The position numbers were made by a program, and so were the translations under genes. From contig ABCO01000006.1 of NCBI GenBank assembly GCA_000170815.1, forward strand, positions 124,001-188,000: a DNA stretch of 64,000 nt, given 5' to 3'. Shown here in pieces: positions 10,110-18,708 of this stretch. Positions within the stretch are counted from its first letter, which is position 1. The number at the start of each line of letters is the position of its first letter. Origin of the DNA: an unidentified eubacterium SCB49 (GTDB lineage: Bacteria > Bacteroidota > Bacteroidia > Flavobacteriales > Flavobacteriaceae). The notes under the pieces are model-generated. The model saw nothing but the letters and a program-made list of their open reading frames with translations. It had not been told where the DNA came from and did no database searches.

Positions 10110-11396
10110 ATGTCAAAAATGGCCACTTTAGAGATTGATGGAAAGAAATACGAATTTCCTTTAATCACGGGTACAGAGAACGAAACTGCAATAGATATTA
10201 AAACCTTAAGAGGACAAACAGGTGGAGTCACAACTATTGACCCTGGTTATAAAAATACAGGAGCTTGTGAAAGTGCAATCACTTTTTTAAATGGTGAGGA
10301 AGGAATTTTACGTTACAGAGGGTATTCTATTGAAGAGCTTGCTGAAAAAGCAAGTTTCCTAGAAGTTGCTTATTTATTGATTTTTGGAGAACTACCTACT
10401 CAGGCTCAACTGGATAATTTTCATTCAGATATCAAAGAAGAAAGTGTTGTTGATGATGATTTGAAAAAAATACTAGATGCTTTTCCTAAATCAGCTCACC
10501 CAATGGGTGTATTGTCTTCTTTAACTAGTGCGTTAACTGCTTTTAATCCAAGCTCTGTTAATGTAGAGAGTGATGAAGATATGTATAAAGCTATAGTAAA
10601 GATACTTGGGAAATTCCCTGTATTAGTAGCTTGGACAATGCGTAAGCAAAAAGGATTACCATTAAACTATGGTGATAGCAGTATAGGTTATGTAGAAAAC
10701 ATCTTAAAAATGATGTTTGAAAAACCAAATGAAGATTATAAGCAAAATGATATTCTATTAAACGCTTTAGATAAATTACTAATTTTACATGCAGACCACG
10801 AACAAAACTGTTCTACTTCTACAGTGCGTATCGTTGGTTCTTCTCATGCTGGTTTATATTCATCATTATCAGCTGGAATATCTGCATTATGGGGACCATT
10901 ACACGGTGGTGCAAACCAAGCCGTTTTAGAAATGCTTGAAGCTATAAAAGAAGATGGAGGAGATACTAAGAAGTTTATGGCTAAAGCCAAAGACAAATCT
11001 GATCCTTTTAGATTAATGGGCTTTGGACATAGAGTTTATAAAAACTTTGATCCACGTGCTAAAATTATTAAAGTTGCTGCAGACGAAGTACTTGGAGATC
11101 TTGGAATTAAAGATCCTGTTCTTGATATAGCAAAAGGTTTATCCTCTGAAGCATTAAGTGACTCTTATTTTGTAGATAGAAAACTTTATCCTAATGTTGA
11201 TTTTTATTCTGGTATTATTTATAGAGCCATGGGTATTCCTGTAGAGATGTTTACAGTGATGTTTGCTTTAGGTAGACTTCCAGGTTGGATTGCTCAATGG
11301 AAAGAAATGCGCCAGCGCAAAGAGCCTATTGGAAGACCAAGACAAGTTTATATTGGTGAAAACGTAAGAGCTTTTAAAGATATATCTGAAAGATAA
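10110..11396 (+). CDS. gltA: Citrate synthase
   Basis: A 428-residue type II citrate synthase. The start chosen is ATG 10110 (MSKMATLEIDGKKYEF), which gives normal length; an in-frame GTG at 10023 would add 29 unrelated residues. Active-site His residues lie in GPLHGGANQAVLEML and in GFGHRVYKNFDPRA. It condenses oxaloacetate with acetyl-CoA, the entry step of the TCA cycle. An N-terminal domain is present (YEFPLITGTENETAIDI), as in hexameric NADH-sensitive enzymes of Gram-negative bacteria. Confidence 0.97.
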   Translation: MSKMATLEIDGKKYEFPLITGTENETAIDIKTLRGQTGGVTTIDPGYKNTGACESAITFLNGEEGILRYRGYSIEELAEKASFLEVAYLLIFGELPTQAQLDNFHSDIKEESVVDDDLKKILDAFPKSAHPMGVLSSLTSALTAFNPSSVNVESDEDMYKAIVKILGKFPVLVAWTMRKQKGLPLNYGDSSIGYVENILKMMFEKPNEDYKQNDILLNALDKLLILHADHEQNCSTSTVRIVGSSHAGLYSSLSAGISALWGPLHGGANQAVLEMLEAIKEDGGDTKKFMAKAKDKSDPFRLMGFGHRVYKNFDPRAKIIKVAADEVLGDLGIKDPVLDIAKGLSSEALSDSYFVDRKLYPNVDFYSGIIYRAMGIPVEMFTVMFALGRLPGWIAQWKEMRQRKEPIGRPRQVYIGENVRAFKDISER

Positions 11397-11424
11397 TAAT
11401 TTTTTATAATTACCATATTTATTT

Positions 11425-11453
11425 AAACACCTCCTTTGTGAGGTGTTTTTTTA
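11425..11453 (+). terminator. Terminator after gltA
   Basis: Perfect stem AAACACCTC/GAGGTGTTT with loop CTTTGT, followed by a T run. Confidence 0.9.
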
Positions 11454-11522
11454 TAATATAAGTTGATATGTTGTACTCTTTTTAAGAATTTAATATTTTC
11501 GATTAAATTTAGCAGAAAGATT

Positions 11523-11530
11523 TATATTTG
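11523..11530 (+). promoter_or_regulatory. -7 box close to the amidinotransferase start
   Basis: TATATTTG matches TAnnTTTG and ends only 4 bases before the ATG at 11535. If used, the transcript would start at or almost at the start codon, giving a leaderless message. A match by chance in AT-rich DNA is possible. Confidence 0.4.
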
Positions 11531-11534
11531 TTTT

Positions 11535-12449
11535 ATGATAAAACTACACGTTAAAAATGAGTTCTCCCGTCTAAGAGCTGTTGTTCTTGGAACAGCAGAA
11601 ACTAATGGGCCGACACCTTCACTGAATGATACTTATGATCCTAAATCTGCCCACCATATTAAAAATGGAACTTATCCAGAAGTTAAGGATATGATGAAGG
11701 AGATGGCTGCTGTTAAGGCAGTTTTTGACAAGTATGACGTTGTGGTTTATCGCCCTTCTGAAATCAAAAATTATAATCAAATTTTTGCAAGAGATATAGG
11801 GTTTGTAATTGATGATAAATTTTTTAAAGCAAATATCCTTCCAGATCGTGAGCAAGAATTTACTGCCATTGAGCACGTTTGGTCTCAAGTACCTAAAGAA
11901 AATAGAATTAAATTTCCTGAGGAAGCCCACGTAGAAGGGGGAGATGTTATGCCACATGGAGATTATATATTTGTAGGAACTTATAGAGGTCTTGATTATC
12001 CAGATTTTATTACAGCTCGTACTAATCAAGCAGCAATCGATTTTTTGCAAGAGGTGTTTCCAAAAAAGAAAGTTAAATCTTTTAATTTACGTAAAAGCAA
12101 TACAGTAGCAGAAGATAACGCTTTGCATTTAGATTGTTGTTTTCAGCCTATAGGAAAAGGGAAATGTATCATTCATGAAAACGGGTTTTTAGATAAAGAA
12201 GAATTTAACTGGTTGGTAAATTACTTCGGAAAAGAGAATTGTTTTGAGATTGATAAGCAAGAAATGTACCACATGAATAGTAACATTTTTAGCATTAGTG
12301 AAGATGTTATTATTTCAGAAAAAAACTTTACACGCCTTAATACTTGGTTAAGATCTCAAGGTTTTACAGTAGAAGAAGTCCCTTATTTTGAAATATCTAA
12401 ACAAGAAGGATTATTAAGGTGTAGTACCTTACCATTACAAAGAGATTAA
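11535..12449 (+). CDS. Amidinotransferase-fold hydrolase (DDAH/arginine deiminase-like)
   Basis: A 304-residue protein from ATG 11535; an upstream in-frame TTG at 11463 would add 24 hydrophobic residues unlike the family. The guanidine-modifying enzyme fold is shown by FARDIGF (Arg86, Asp87), HVEGGDV (Glu134, Asp137), LHLDCCF (His198) and a C-terminal nucleophile in LLRCSTLPL (Cys296). Family members hydrolyse or transfer amidino groups from arginine, methylated arginine or citrulline; the exact substrate is not clear. A second enzyme of the same fold, CtlX-like, lies at 24285 beyond the accessory block. Confidence 0.85.
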   Translation: MIKLHVKNEFSRLRAVVLGTAETNGPTPSLNDTYDPKSAHHIKNGTYPEVKDMMKEMAAVKAVFDKYDVVVYRPSEIKNYNQIFARDIGFVIDDKFFKANILPDREQEFTAIEHVWSQVPKENRIKFPEEAHVEGGDVMPHGDYIFVGTYRGLDYPDFITARTNQAAIDFLQEVFPKKKVKSFNLRKSNTVAEDNALHLDCCFQPIGKGKCIIHENGFLDKEEFNWLVNYFGKENCFEIDKQEMYHMNSNIFSISEDVIISEKNFTRLNTWLRSQGFTVEEVPYFEISKQEGLLRCSTLPLQRD

Positions 12450-12593
12450 CCATATTTTATATTTTTATAGAAATTATGGAGTCTTAAACCTAAGAAGTTG
12501 CTTGTGTAATTAAGTTTTGTTTACAGTAATTCTATATAATTATTTTCTTGGTATTTTTTAAAAGAATTTTGCTATAGATAAATCAGATAGTTC

Positions 12594-12661
12594 GTTTTAG
12601 AACAAAAATTGCCGTTTTAGAACATATATTTTTTCATTTTGGTTCGTTGTTCTTTCTTTTG
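12594..12661 (+). promoter_or_regulatory. Direct-repeat regulator site 1 with -7-like box
   Basis: Two copies of GTTTTAGAACA start at 12594 and 12614, exactly 20 bases apart, followed 38 bases later by TTCTTTTG (12654-12661). Two direct repeats about two helical turns apart are the known binding pattern of LytTR regulators. The same architecture occurs at 12760 and 21944. It lies 200 bases before the HYR gene, and a terminator follows it, so it probably drives a short RNA. Confidence 0.7.
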
Positions 12662-12667
12662 TATTGC

Positions 12668-12729
12668 ATTTAACCAAATGAATTAAACATTATTAACCCT
12701 CTGTATTATTTTGTACAGAGGTTTTTTTT
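12668..12729 (+). ncRNA. Candidate small RNA from site 1
   Basis: A short region of about 60 bases starts 7 bases past the -7-like box (ATTTAAC, 12668) and ends at a strong terminator (12698-12729). There is no plausible coding frame. The promoter-proximal ATTTAAC sits at the same distance from the box as in the third site (22012). It is a candidate regulatory RNA or a leader truncated by attenuation. Confidence 0.4.
12698..12729 (+). terminator. Terminator between regulator sites 1 and 2
   Basis: Perfect stem CCTCTGTA/TACAGAGG with an 8-base loop and eight T residues. It lies upstream of the HYR gene and between two promoter-like sites, so it ends a transcript that starts at site 1. Confidence 0.8.
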
Positions 12730-12757
12730 ATGACCAAATTCATATGATTTAGTCTGT

Positions 12758-12821
12758 TCAGAACAAAAGTAGCCGTTCTAGAACATTTATTTTTAATTAG
12801 TTTCAGCTTTACTTTCTTTTG
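12758..12821 (+). promoter_or_regulatory. Direct-repeat regulator site 2 and HYR gene promoter
   Basis: AGAAC half-sites at 12760-12764 and 12780-12784, 20 bases apart and joined by an AGCCGTTC-like spacer shared with site 1. TTCTTTTG (12814-12821) lies 37 bases after the second half-site. The ATG of the HYR protein is 37 bases further on. No -33 TTTG is seen, so the promoter is probably activator-dependent. Confidence 0.7.
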
Positions 12822-12858
12822 GATTCTGTAAAACTAAATAAATTAAATTTTAATTATT

Positions 12859-15800
12859 ATGAATAAAATTACACAATATGTTTTTGTCTTTATTATGTGC
12901 TTTTTGAGTACTTTAAACGCACAAGAAGAAAATTCTTTTACAAGTTTAAACTCATCTGGAATACACAACAATGGGAACATTGCTTTCTCAAATCAATTAA
13001 CAAAAATAACACCAATACAAACCAGAGCAGTTACATCTACTTTCACAGACAGAGATGTTTTTCAGGCAGAATGTTCAAATTTATCTTTAGAGAACTTTGC
13101 TGGCGGTGCTGGTGCAGGACAGGTGATTTCCTGCAATGAGATTAGTAGTGCTGGTAGTGCTTGTTTTCCTGCAAATGAGATTATTCCTGGATTTACTGTT
13201 ACATCAAATTCAGGAAATGTAGTGGTTTTAGGTTTAGGAGTAGCATATGGAAATACAAGTGAAGCTGTAGGAGCAGACCTGTTTACTAGTTACACAATTA
13301 TTACATTTACAGATCCTGATGTAGTGTCTGTTGGGATGGATATTTTATCATATTCAGGAAGCGCTCAAATTAGAGTGTTTGATGCTCTTGGAGTTCTAAC
13401 CGATACTTTTCAATTTTCAAATACATCAAACTCAGGAGATTTCTATGGTATTATTGCAGATAGTCCTATAGGTAGAATAGAAATTGAAGCAACTAATAGT
13501 TCTGCTGAGGTATTTGAAAATTTAGAATTTGGAGCTTGTGTTACTGCTAATGCTGAGCCAGTTGCTGTTTGTCAAGATATAACTGTACAATTAGATGCAA
13601 CTGGAAATGTGACTATTACTGCTGAAGATGTTGATGGAGGTAGCACTGATCTTGATGATGATGTACTTTCTTTTAGTGTTGATGTAGCTTCTTTTGGATG
13701 TGATAATATAGGACCTAATCAAGTTATTTTGACTGTAGATGATGGAAATGGAGGAACGGACACTTGTATGGCTACTGTAACAATAGAAGATAATATTGCG
13801 CCAGTAATAGAATGTGTTTTATTTGAAGAACTTTTAGCAAATTACCCTTTTGAGGATGATATTGAAGATAGTACAGGTACTTTTGGTAGTGCTTATTTAA
13901 TAAATGGAGCAGTGCCACCTACAATAGACAATCCTTTATGTTTTAATAATACATCAGATTCTGATGGTTTACAATACGGTAATACTCCTAATATTAGCAC
14001 ATTAGATCTTAATAAATTTACTTTTTCTATAGATTTTAACATGTCTCAGTATCAATCACAATACTATGACACTTATGGGACTAATATTATTATGTTAAGC
14101 TATTCTTATAGGCTATTAGGAATAACAGAATTATCAAATGGAAATTTTGGTGTAATACATAATAATAATATTACGATAGATTCTGAGATTTTACTTGAGT
14201 CAGAACAATGGTACACGGCTAAAGTAGTATTTAATCAGGGTGATTTAAAAGTCTTCTTAAATGATCAAATAGTGGTAGATGAGTTTATTGGGGATTTATC
14301 AGTAACTACATCACTTAGCTTTGGGACTAGAAACTGGTCTACCGGTAGTAATTTACATGGTTGTATTAGAAATCTTTCAGTATCTAATTTAGTATCTGAG
14401 GCTAATGTAGATACAGATGCAAATTCTTGTACATATACAGTACAGGGAGATGAATTTGATGCCACGTTTATTGATAATTGTACCACCACGGTTATTACTA
14501 ATGATTTTAATATGATGGCTTCACTTGATGGTGCTGTATTACCTCTTGGTGAAACATCAATCTTATGGACAGTAGATGACGGTAATGGTCAAATAGAAAC
14601 GTGTACTACTACAATAGTGGTAGAGGACAACACTGCACCAATAATTACTTGTCCATCAGATCAAACAGTAGATGTAGATACAGATTGTGCCTTTACAGTT
14701 CCAGATTTTACAGACTTAGCAACAGCAACAGATAACTGTGGTACACCATCCATGACACAAACTCCAGCAATAGGAACAGTTTTACCTATAGGAACTACTG
14801 TGGTTACATTAATAGCAGATGACGGTAATGGACAAACAAGCGAATGTACTTTTACCCTTACCGTAGAAGATAACACAGCACCAATAATTACATGTCCATC
14901 AGATCAAACAGTAGATGTAGATACAGATTGTGCCTTTATAGTTCCAGATTTTACAAGCTTAGCAACAGCAACAGATAACTGTGGTACACCAACCATGACA
15001 CAAACACCAATAATAGGAACGGTTTTATCTACAGGAACTACTGTGGTTACATTAACAGCAGATGACGGTAATGGACAAACAAGCGAATGTACTTTTACCC
15101 TTACCGTAGAAGATAACACGGCCCCAGTAATTACTTGCCCATCAGATCAAACAGTAGATGTAGATACAGATTGTGAGTTTACAGTTCCAGATTTTACAAG
15201 CTTAGCAACAGCAACAGATAACTGTGGTACACCAACCATAACACAATCTCCAGCAATAGGAACGGTTTTATCTGCAGGAACTACTGTGATTACATTAACA
15301 GCAGATGACGGTAATGGACAAACAAGCGAATGTACTTTTACCCTTACCGTAGAAGATAACATAGCACCAGTAATTACTTGTCCATCAGATCAAACGGTAG
15401 ATGCAGAAGAGTCTACAATGATGTATGAATTACCAGATTATTGGGCAACGGGAGACGCTACTGCGACAGATAACTGTACAGATCCTGTAATCACTTCGCA
15501 AGATCCTGCGGCAGGAACATTAGTACCTGTAGGAGTACAAATTGTAACACTTACTGCGACAGATGATGCTGATAATGAGGTTGTTTGTTCTTTTAATGTT
15601 ACGGTAGAAGAAGTTTTAGGAGTAGAAGATGTTTCTTTAGACATAAACAGTATCACAATGTTTCCTAACCCAGCAAAAGATATTATTAATCTTTCTAATC
15701 CATCTAATATCTTAATTCAAGAAGTTTCTGTAAGAGATATGTTAGGTCGTGTTATAATTTCTAAAGAAATTAATAATACAAATATTGTAAATAGCATTAA

Positions 15801-15885
15801 TGTTTCTACGTTGAGCAATGCGACATATATGGTAATTATTACTATTGATGGAGCAGTAACAGCAAAACAGTTAATTAAAAAATAG
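12859..15885 (+). CDS. Large secreted HYR/LamG protein with type IX sorting domain
   Basis: A 1008-residue protein. It has a signal peptide (residues 1-22, ending LNAQ), an N-terminal beta-rich region to about 225, a degenerate HYR/Ig-like unit (about 228-315), and a LamG/concanavalin-like region (about 320-510, YPFEDDIEDSTG to GCIRNLSVSNL). Three nearly identical 81-residue HYR repeats (each APxITCPSDQTVDVDTDC) and a divergent fourth follow. The last 75 residues form a type IX sorting domain (MFPNPAKDIINLS to TAKQLIKK). It is probably exported through the outer membrane and surface-attached, as an adhesin-like protein. Two LytTR-type sites lie upstream. Confidence 0.85.
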   Translation: MNKITQYVFVFIMCFLSTLNAQEENSFTSLNSSGIHNNGNIAFSNQLTKITPIQTRAVTSTFTDRDVFQAECSNLSLENFAGGAGAGQVISCNEISSAGSACFPANEIIPGFTVTSNSGNVVVLGLGVAYGNTSEAVGADLFTSYTIITFTDPDVVSVGMDILSYSGSAQIRVFDALGVLTDTFQFSNTSNSGDFYGIIADSPIGRIEIEATNSSAEVFENLEFGACVTANAEPVAVCQDITVQLDATGNVTITAEDVDGGSTDLDDDVLSFSVDVASFGCDNIGPNQVILTVDDGNGGTDTCMATVTIEDNIAPVIECVLFEELLANYPFEDDIEDSTGTFGSAYLINGAVPPTIDNPLCFNNTSDSDGLQYGNTPNISTLDLNKFTFSIDFNMSQYQSQYYDTYGTNIIMLSYSYRLLGITELSNGNFGVIHNNNITIDSEILLESEQWYTAKVVFNQGDLKVFLNDQIVVDEFIGDLSVTTSLSFGTRNWSTGSNLHGCIRNLSVSNLVSEANVDTDANSCTYTVQGDEFDATFIDNCTTTVITNDFNMMASLDGAVLPLGETSILWTVDDGNGQIETCTTTIVVEDNTAPIITCPSDQTVDVDTDCAFTVPDFTDLATATDNCGTPSMTQTPAIGTVLPIGTTVVTLIADDGNGQTSECTFTLTVEDNTAPIITCPSDQTVDVDTDCAFIVPDFTSLATATDNCGTPTMTQTPIIGTVLSTGTTVVTLTADDGNGQTSECTFTLTVEDNTAPVITCPSDQTVDVDTDCEFTVPDFTSLATATDNCGTPTITQSPAIGTVLSAGTTVITLTADDGNGQTSECTFTLTVEDNIAPVITCPSDQTVDAEESTMMYELPDYWATGDATATDNCTDPVITSQDPAAGTLVPVGVQIVTLTATDDADNEVVCSFNVTVEEVLGVEDVSLDINSITMFPNPAKDIINLSNPSNILIQEVSVRDMLGRVIISKEINNTNIVNSINVSTLSNATYMVIITIDGAVTAKQLIKK
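14626..15354 (+). repeat. Three tandem 243-bp HYR-coding repeats
   Basis: Units 14626-14868, 14869-15111 and 15112-15354 share the same 243-base period and are nearly identical at DNA level, including silent positions. A diverged fourth unit follows from 15355. The high DNA identity points to recent duplication or recombination, so copy number may vary between strains. Confidence 0.9.
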
Positions 15886-15930
15886 GACCTTAAACTTAGG
15901 TTTATTAAAAATAGTTCCTGTTTATAATTT

Positions 15931-15963
15931 AAAAGCCTTTTACAAATTTGTAGAAGGCTTTTT
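15931..15963 (+). terminator. Terminator after the HYR gene
   Basis: Stem AAAAGCCTT-TAC with GTA-AAGGCTTTT (one mismatch), then T residues. Confidence 0.8.
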
Positions 15964-16046
15964 GTTTAATAAGCTCTATTTGTCCCCTAGTAAAATCTAA
16001 AACCCCACACCCTTTTATTTTATTGTAATCATTATTAATGAGTTGA

Positions 16047-17789
16047 TTGTTGAAAAAAAATAAACTTACATATTATTTAATTGCTTTATGTGTTTTGAGT
16101 GGAAATGGAATTTTTTCTCAAACAATTGACTATGATTCGACCTTAGATTCGATTAATGCTAGTAATAAATTAGGGGCTTGGGATCTTGTGATTTATTTAG
16201 CGAATAACTATATGGTTACCTATGATAGTGTTCCTCAATCACAAATAGAGGTTCTACGTCTAAAAAAAATTGAAGGGTTAGTTGCAGAAGGATTTTATGA
16301 AGATGCTTGGCAAGTTGCTAATGACTTAAAAGAAAAATCGTCATTGTCTATTGAAGATAGGTCTTACTTGTTGTACAGTTTGTCTAAAATTTATCAGAAT
16401 ACAAGACAAGAATATAAAAGTCATCAAAGCCTTGATCAAGTGGCTGTGGTGTATGACACAACTCATAAAACAGATTTATATTCAAAATATTTAAATAGAA
16501 AATCGTCTGTGTATCGAACATTTGGAAAATTTGATATGGCAAGAGTTTATGCTTTAGAAGCTTTACGCCTTAGCAAAAAAGATAATAACAGATTAGAACA
16601 AGCAGAAGCATATGTTAATTTAGGAGAATTACAATTTAAAGATCCTCAGGTTAATCTTGATTATTTGTCAAAGGCTTACACAATTTTTAATGAGTTAAAT
16701 CTTTTTTATAAACGAGCCAGAGTGTCTTTGCATATGGCAATAAATTCAATAAAAACAGAAGAGTACGAACAAGCGTTACAATATTTAGAGCTTTCAGAAA
16801 AACACCTGCCTCAACGTATTAACAAGGAGCTTTTAAGCCATTTGTTTGCTTATAAAAGTATCGTGTTTGAAAATATGAATGAGTTAGATTCTGCTTTAAT
16901 TAATGAACGTAAATCTAGGGTGTATTTCACTGATTTTCAATTATCCATAAGTAATTTTAAAGTGCGGCAACTAAGTTATAAGTTTGATGAATTACAGAAT
17001 ATTGAAGAAAAAAAAGAGTATATAAATAACATAAGAGCGTTAGAGAATGACAGAAAAAGACTGTTACTATTAGTATTGATAGGAGGTATGTTTATAGCAA
17101 TTATCACATCTTTTTTTATCAAGAACAAAAAGAATATTAAAAAAATAAGACTTCAAAGCAGAAAGATCATACATCAGAACAATTCTTTAGAAACTTCACT
17201 TAATGAAAAACAATTACTACTTAATGAATTAAATCATAGAGTAAAGAATAATCTAACATTAATAGTAAGTCTAATTAAATTTCAGTCTAAATCTTTAAAA
17301 TATCCTGAAGACAAACAGAAGATGCTTGATCTAGAAAATAGAATTCGAACTATCTCATTAGCACATGAGCAATTTATTTATGGAGGTGATTTAAAAGAAG
17401 ACAGGCTCTTTAATATACGTACTTATATTGATACTATAGTAAATGCAGTTAAGTCTATTTGTACAAGAAAAATAAAGGTACAATTAGATGTTGAAAATTT
17501 TGATACTACAATAGATACTGCATTACCTATTGGGATTATAATAAATGAGTTATTGACTAATAGTCTTGAACATGCAAAAATAAAAGAAGGGATTTTGATT
17601 ATTAATCTATCATTAAGCGCTAATAATCAAGATGTTTTTATTTTTTATTCAGATTCTGGTACAGAATTTTTACTAAAAGAAAATAAGACAAGTCTTGGTT
17701 TATTTATAATTGACAGTATGATACATCAATTAAGAGGTAAGATAAGCAGAACAGGTTCAGAATATAAAATTGACTTAAAAGTTAAATAA
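16047..17789 (+). CDS. TPR sensor histidine kinase, copy 1 (degenerate G1 box)
   Basis: A 580-residue protein. TTG start at 16047: the codon before it is the stop TGA, and the next in-frame ATG would remove the signal peptide. Layout: signal peptide (1-25), TPR-like helices (about 30-320), coiled region, one membrane segment (about 339-358), HisKA_2 phosphoacceptor (LLNELNHRVKNNL, His397) and HATPase_c. The N box is present (NELLTNSLEHA) and the G2 box is SLGLF, but the G1 box is DSGTE (536-540) instead of DNGxG, so ATP binding may be weak. It ends one base before its beta-trefoil-like partner. The pair is paralogous to the pair at 18709. Confidence 0.85.
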   Translation: MLKKNKLTYYLIALCVLSGNGIFSQTIDYDSTLDSINASNKLGAWDLVIYLANNYMVTYDSVPQSQIEVLRLKKIEGLVAEGFYEDAWQVANDLKEKSSLSIEDRSYLLYSLSKIYQNTRQEYKSHQSLDQVAVVYDTTHKTDLYSKYLNRKSSVYRTFGKFDMARVYALEALRLSKKDNNRLEQAEAYVNLGELQFKDPQVNLDYLSKAYTIFNELNLFYKRARVSLHMAINSIKTEEYEQALQYLELSEKHLPQRINKELLSHLFAYKSIVFENMNELDSALINERKSRVYFTDFQLSISNFKVRQLSYKFDELQNIEEKKEYINNIRALENDRKRLLLLVLIGGMFIAIITSFFIKNKKNIKKIRLQSRKIIHQNNSLETSLNEKQLLLNELNHRVKNNLTLIVSLIKFQSKSLKYPEDKQKMLDLENRIRTISLAHEQFIYGGDLKEDRLFNIRTYIDTIVNAVKSICTRKIKVQLDVENFDTTIDTALPIGIIINELLTNSLEHAKIKEGILIINLSLSANNQDVFIFYSDSGTEFLLKENKTSLGLFIIDSMIHQLRGKISRTGSEYKIDLKVK

Positions 17790-17790
17790 A

Positions 17791-18537
17791 ATGAGGTTTT
17801 ATACATATCTACTATCAGTGTTTTTTTTCTTACTACCTATGGTCTTAAAAGCTCAACAAATTGATGTGTCTCATTATTACCAATTACATAATTTACATCA
17901 AGGTCCAGCAATGGTTTTGGCTTCTAGAGATGTAAGCGCTTCGGTAAAAATGACACAAAATACTCATTTTGAAAATAAACTTTGGGTTTTAGAGTCTGCG
18001 GGTAATGGCTATTATTTTTTAAAAAATGAAGCTCTTGGTTCTGAAGGTTATTTACATGTATTAAAAGATAACTATGATCATTTATTTTGTTCTGAAAAAA
18101 AAGAACAGTCTAACTATAAATGGAAATTTGAAGAAGCCGATTTAGGGTTAAAGTTTTCAAATAAATATTTTGGTGATAAAATAGTTTTAGATTGTGATCC
18201 TGAAAGAACAGGAGAAAATATTTTTTTTGTGGAGAATAGTCTAGCTTGGGGTCAATATTGGTTTTTAGTTAAAACGCTAAAATTGCCATTTGCGATATCC
18301 TCTATACGTGTGTATGATCTGTCAAACAATCTAATATTAGATGAATATGTTTTTTCTGCATCTTCAGCCATAATGACGGCATTAGAAACCAAGGGTAGTG
18401 TGACACTAAATAAATCTCTAACATCAGAAATTTCACTTGAAGGCCCATATACCGTTGTGATAGAATATATAAAGAATGACACACTTCATGTCAAGAAATT
18501 TTATTCCGGAAATACGTTAACAGTAGCAGATTTCTAA
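17791..18537 (+). CDS. Secreted beta-trefoil-like partner, copy 1
   Basis: A 248-residue protein with a signal peptide (1-22). Residues 25-160 resemble a ricin-type or cytokine-like beta-trefoil: repeated hydrophobic turns such as YYQLHNLHQGPAMVLAS, ENKLWVLES, YKWKFEE and GQYWFLV. The family call is tentative because canonical QxW motifs are absent. Residues 165-248 form a second beta-rich region (ISSIRVYDLSNNLIL, then YTVVIEYIKN). It starts one base after the kinase stop, suggesting coupled translation and a periplasmic partnership with the kinase sensor region. No enzymatic motif is visible. Confidence 0.7.
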   Translation: MRFYTYLLSVFFFLLPMVLKAQQIDVSHYYQLHNLHQGPAMVLASRDVSASVKMTQNTHFENKLWVLESAGNGYYFLKNEALGSEGYLHVLKDNYDHLFCSEKKEQSNYKWKFEEADLGLKFSNKYFGDKIVLDCDPERTGENIFFVENSLAWGQYWFLVKTLKLPFAISSIRVYDLSNNLILDEYVFSASSAIMTALETKGSVTLNKSLTSEISLEGPYTVVIEYIKNDTLHVKKFYSGNTLTVADF

Positions 18538-18708
18538 AGAAAAAATAGGCATTAATATAAAAATAGGGTTCAAAAGAAATATAAACTCATTTATCTATTA
18601 TATTGTTTACTCATTCAAAATAAATAGCGTAAGATCAAAACATTTCATTATTTTCTATTAAAATGTTTTTACTATTGTAATCATATAGCCTCTTTAATCA
18701 TCTAATTA

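Noticed and set aside
14661..15362. Minus-strand 71-codon frames inside the HYR repeats
   Set aside because: They are antisense shadows of the repeated coding sequence, with the same 243-base period.
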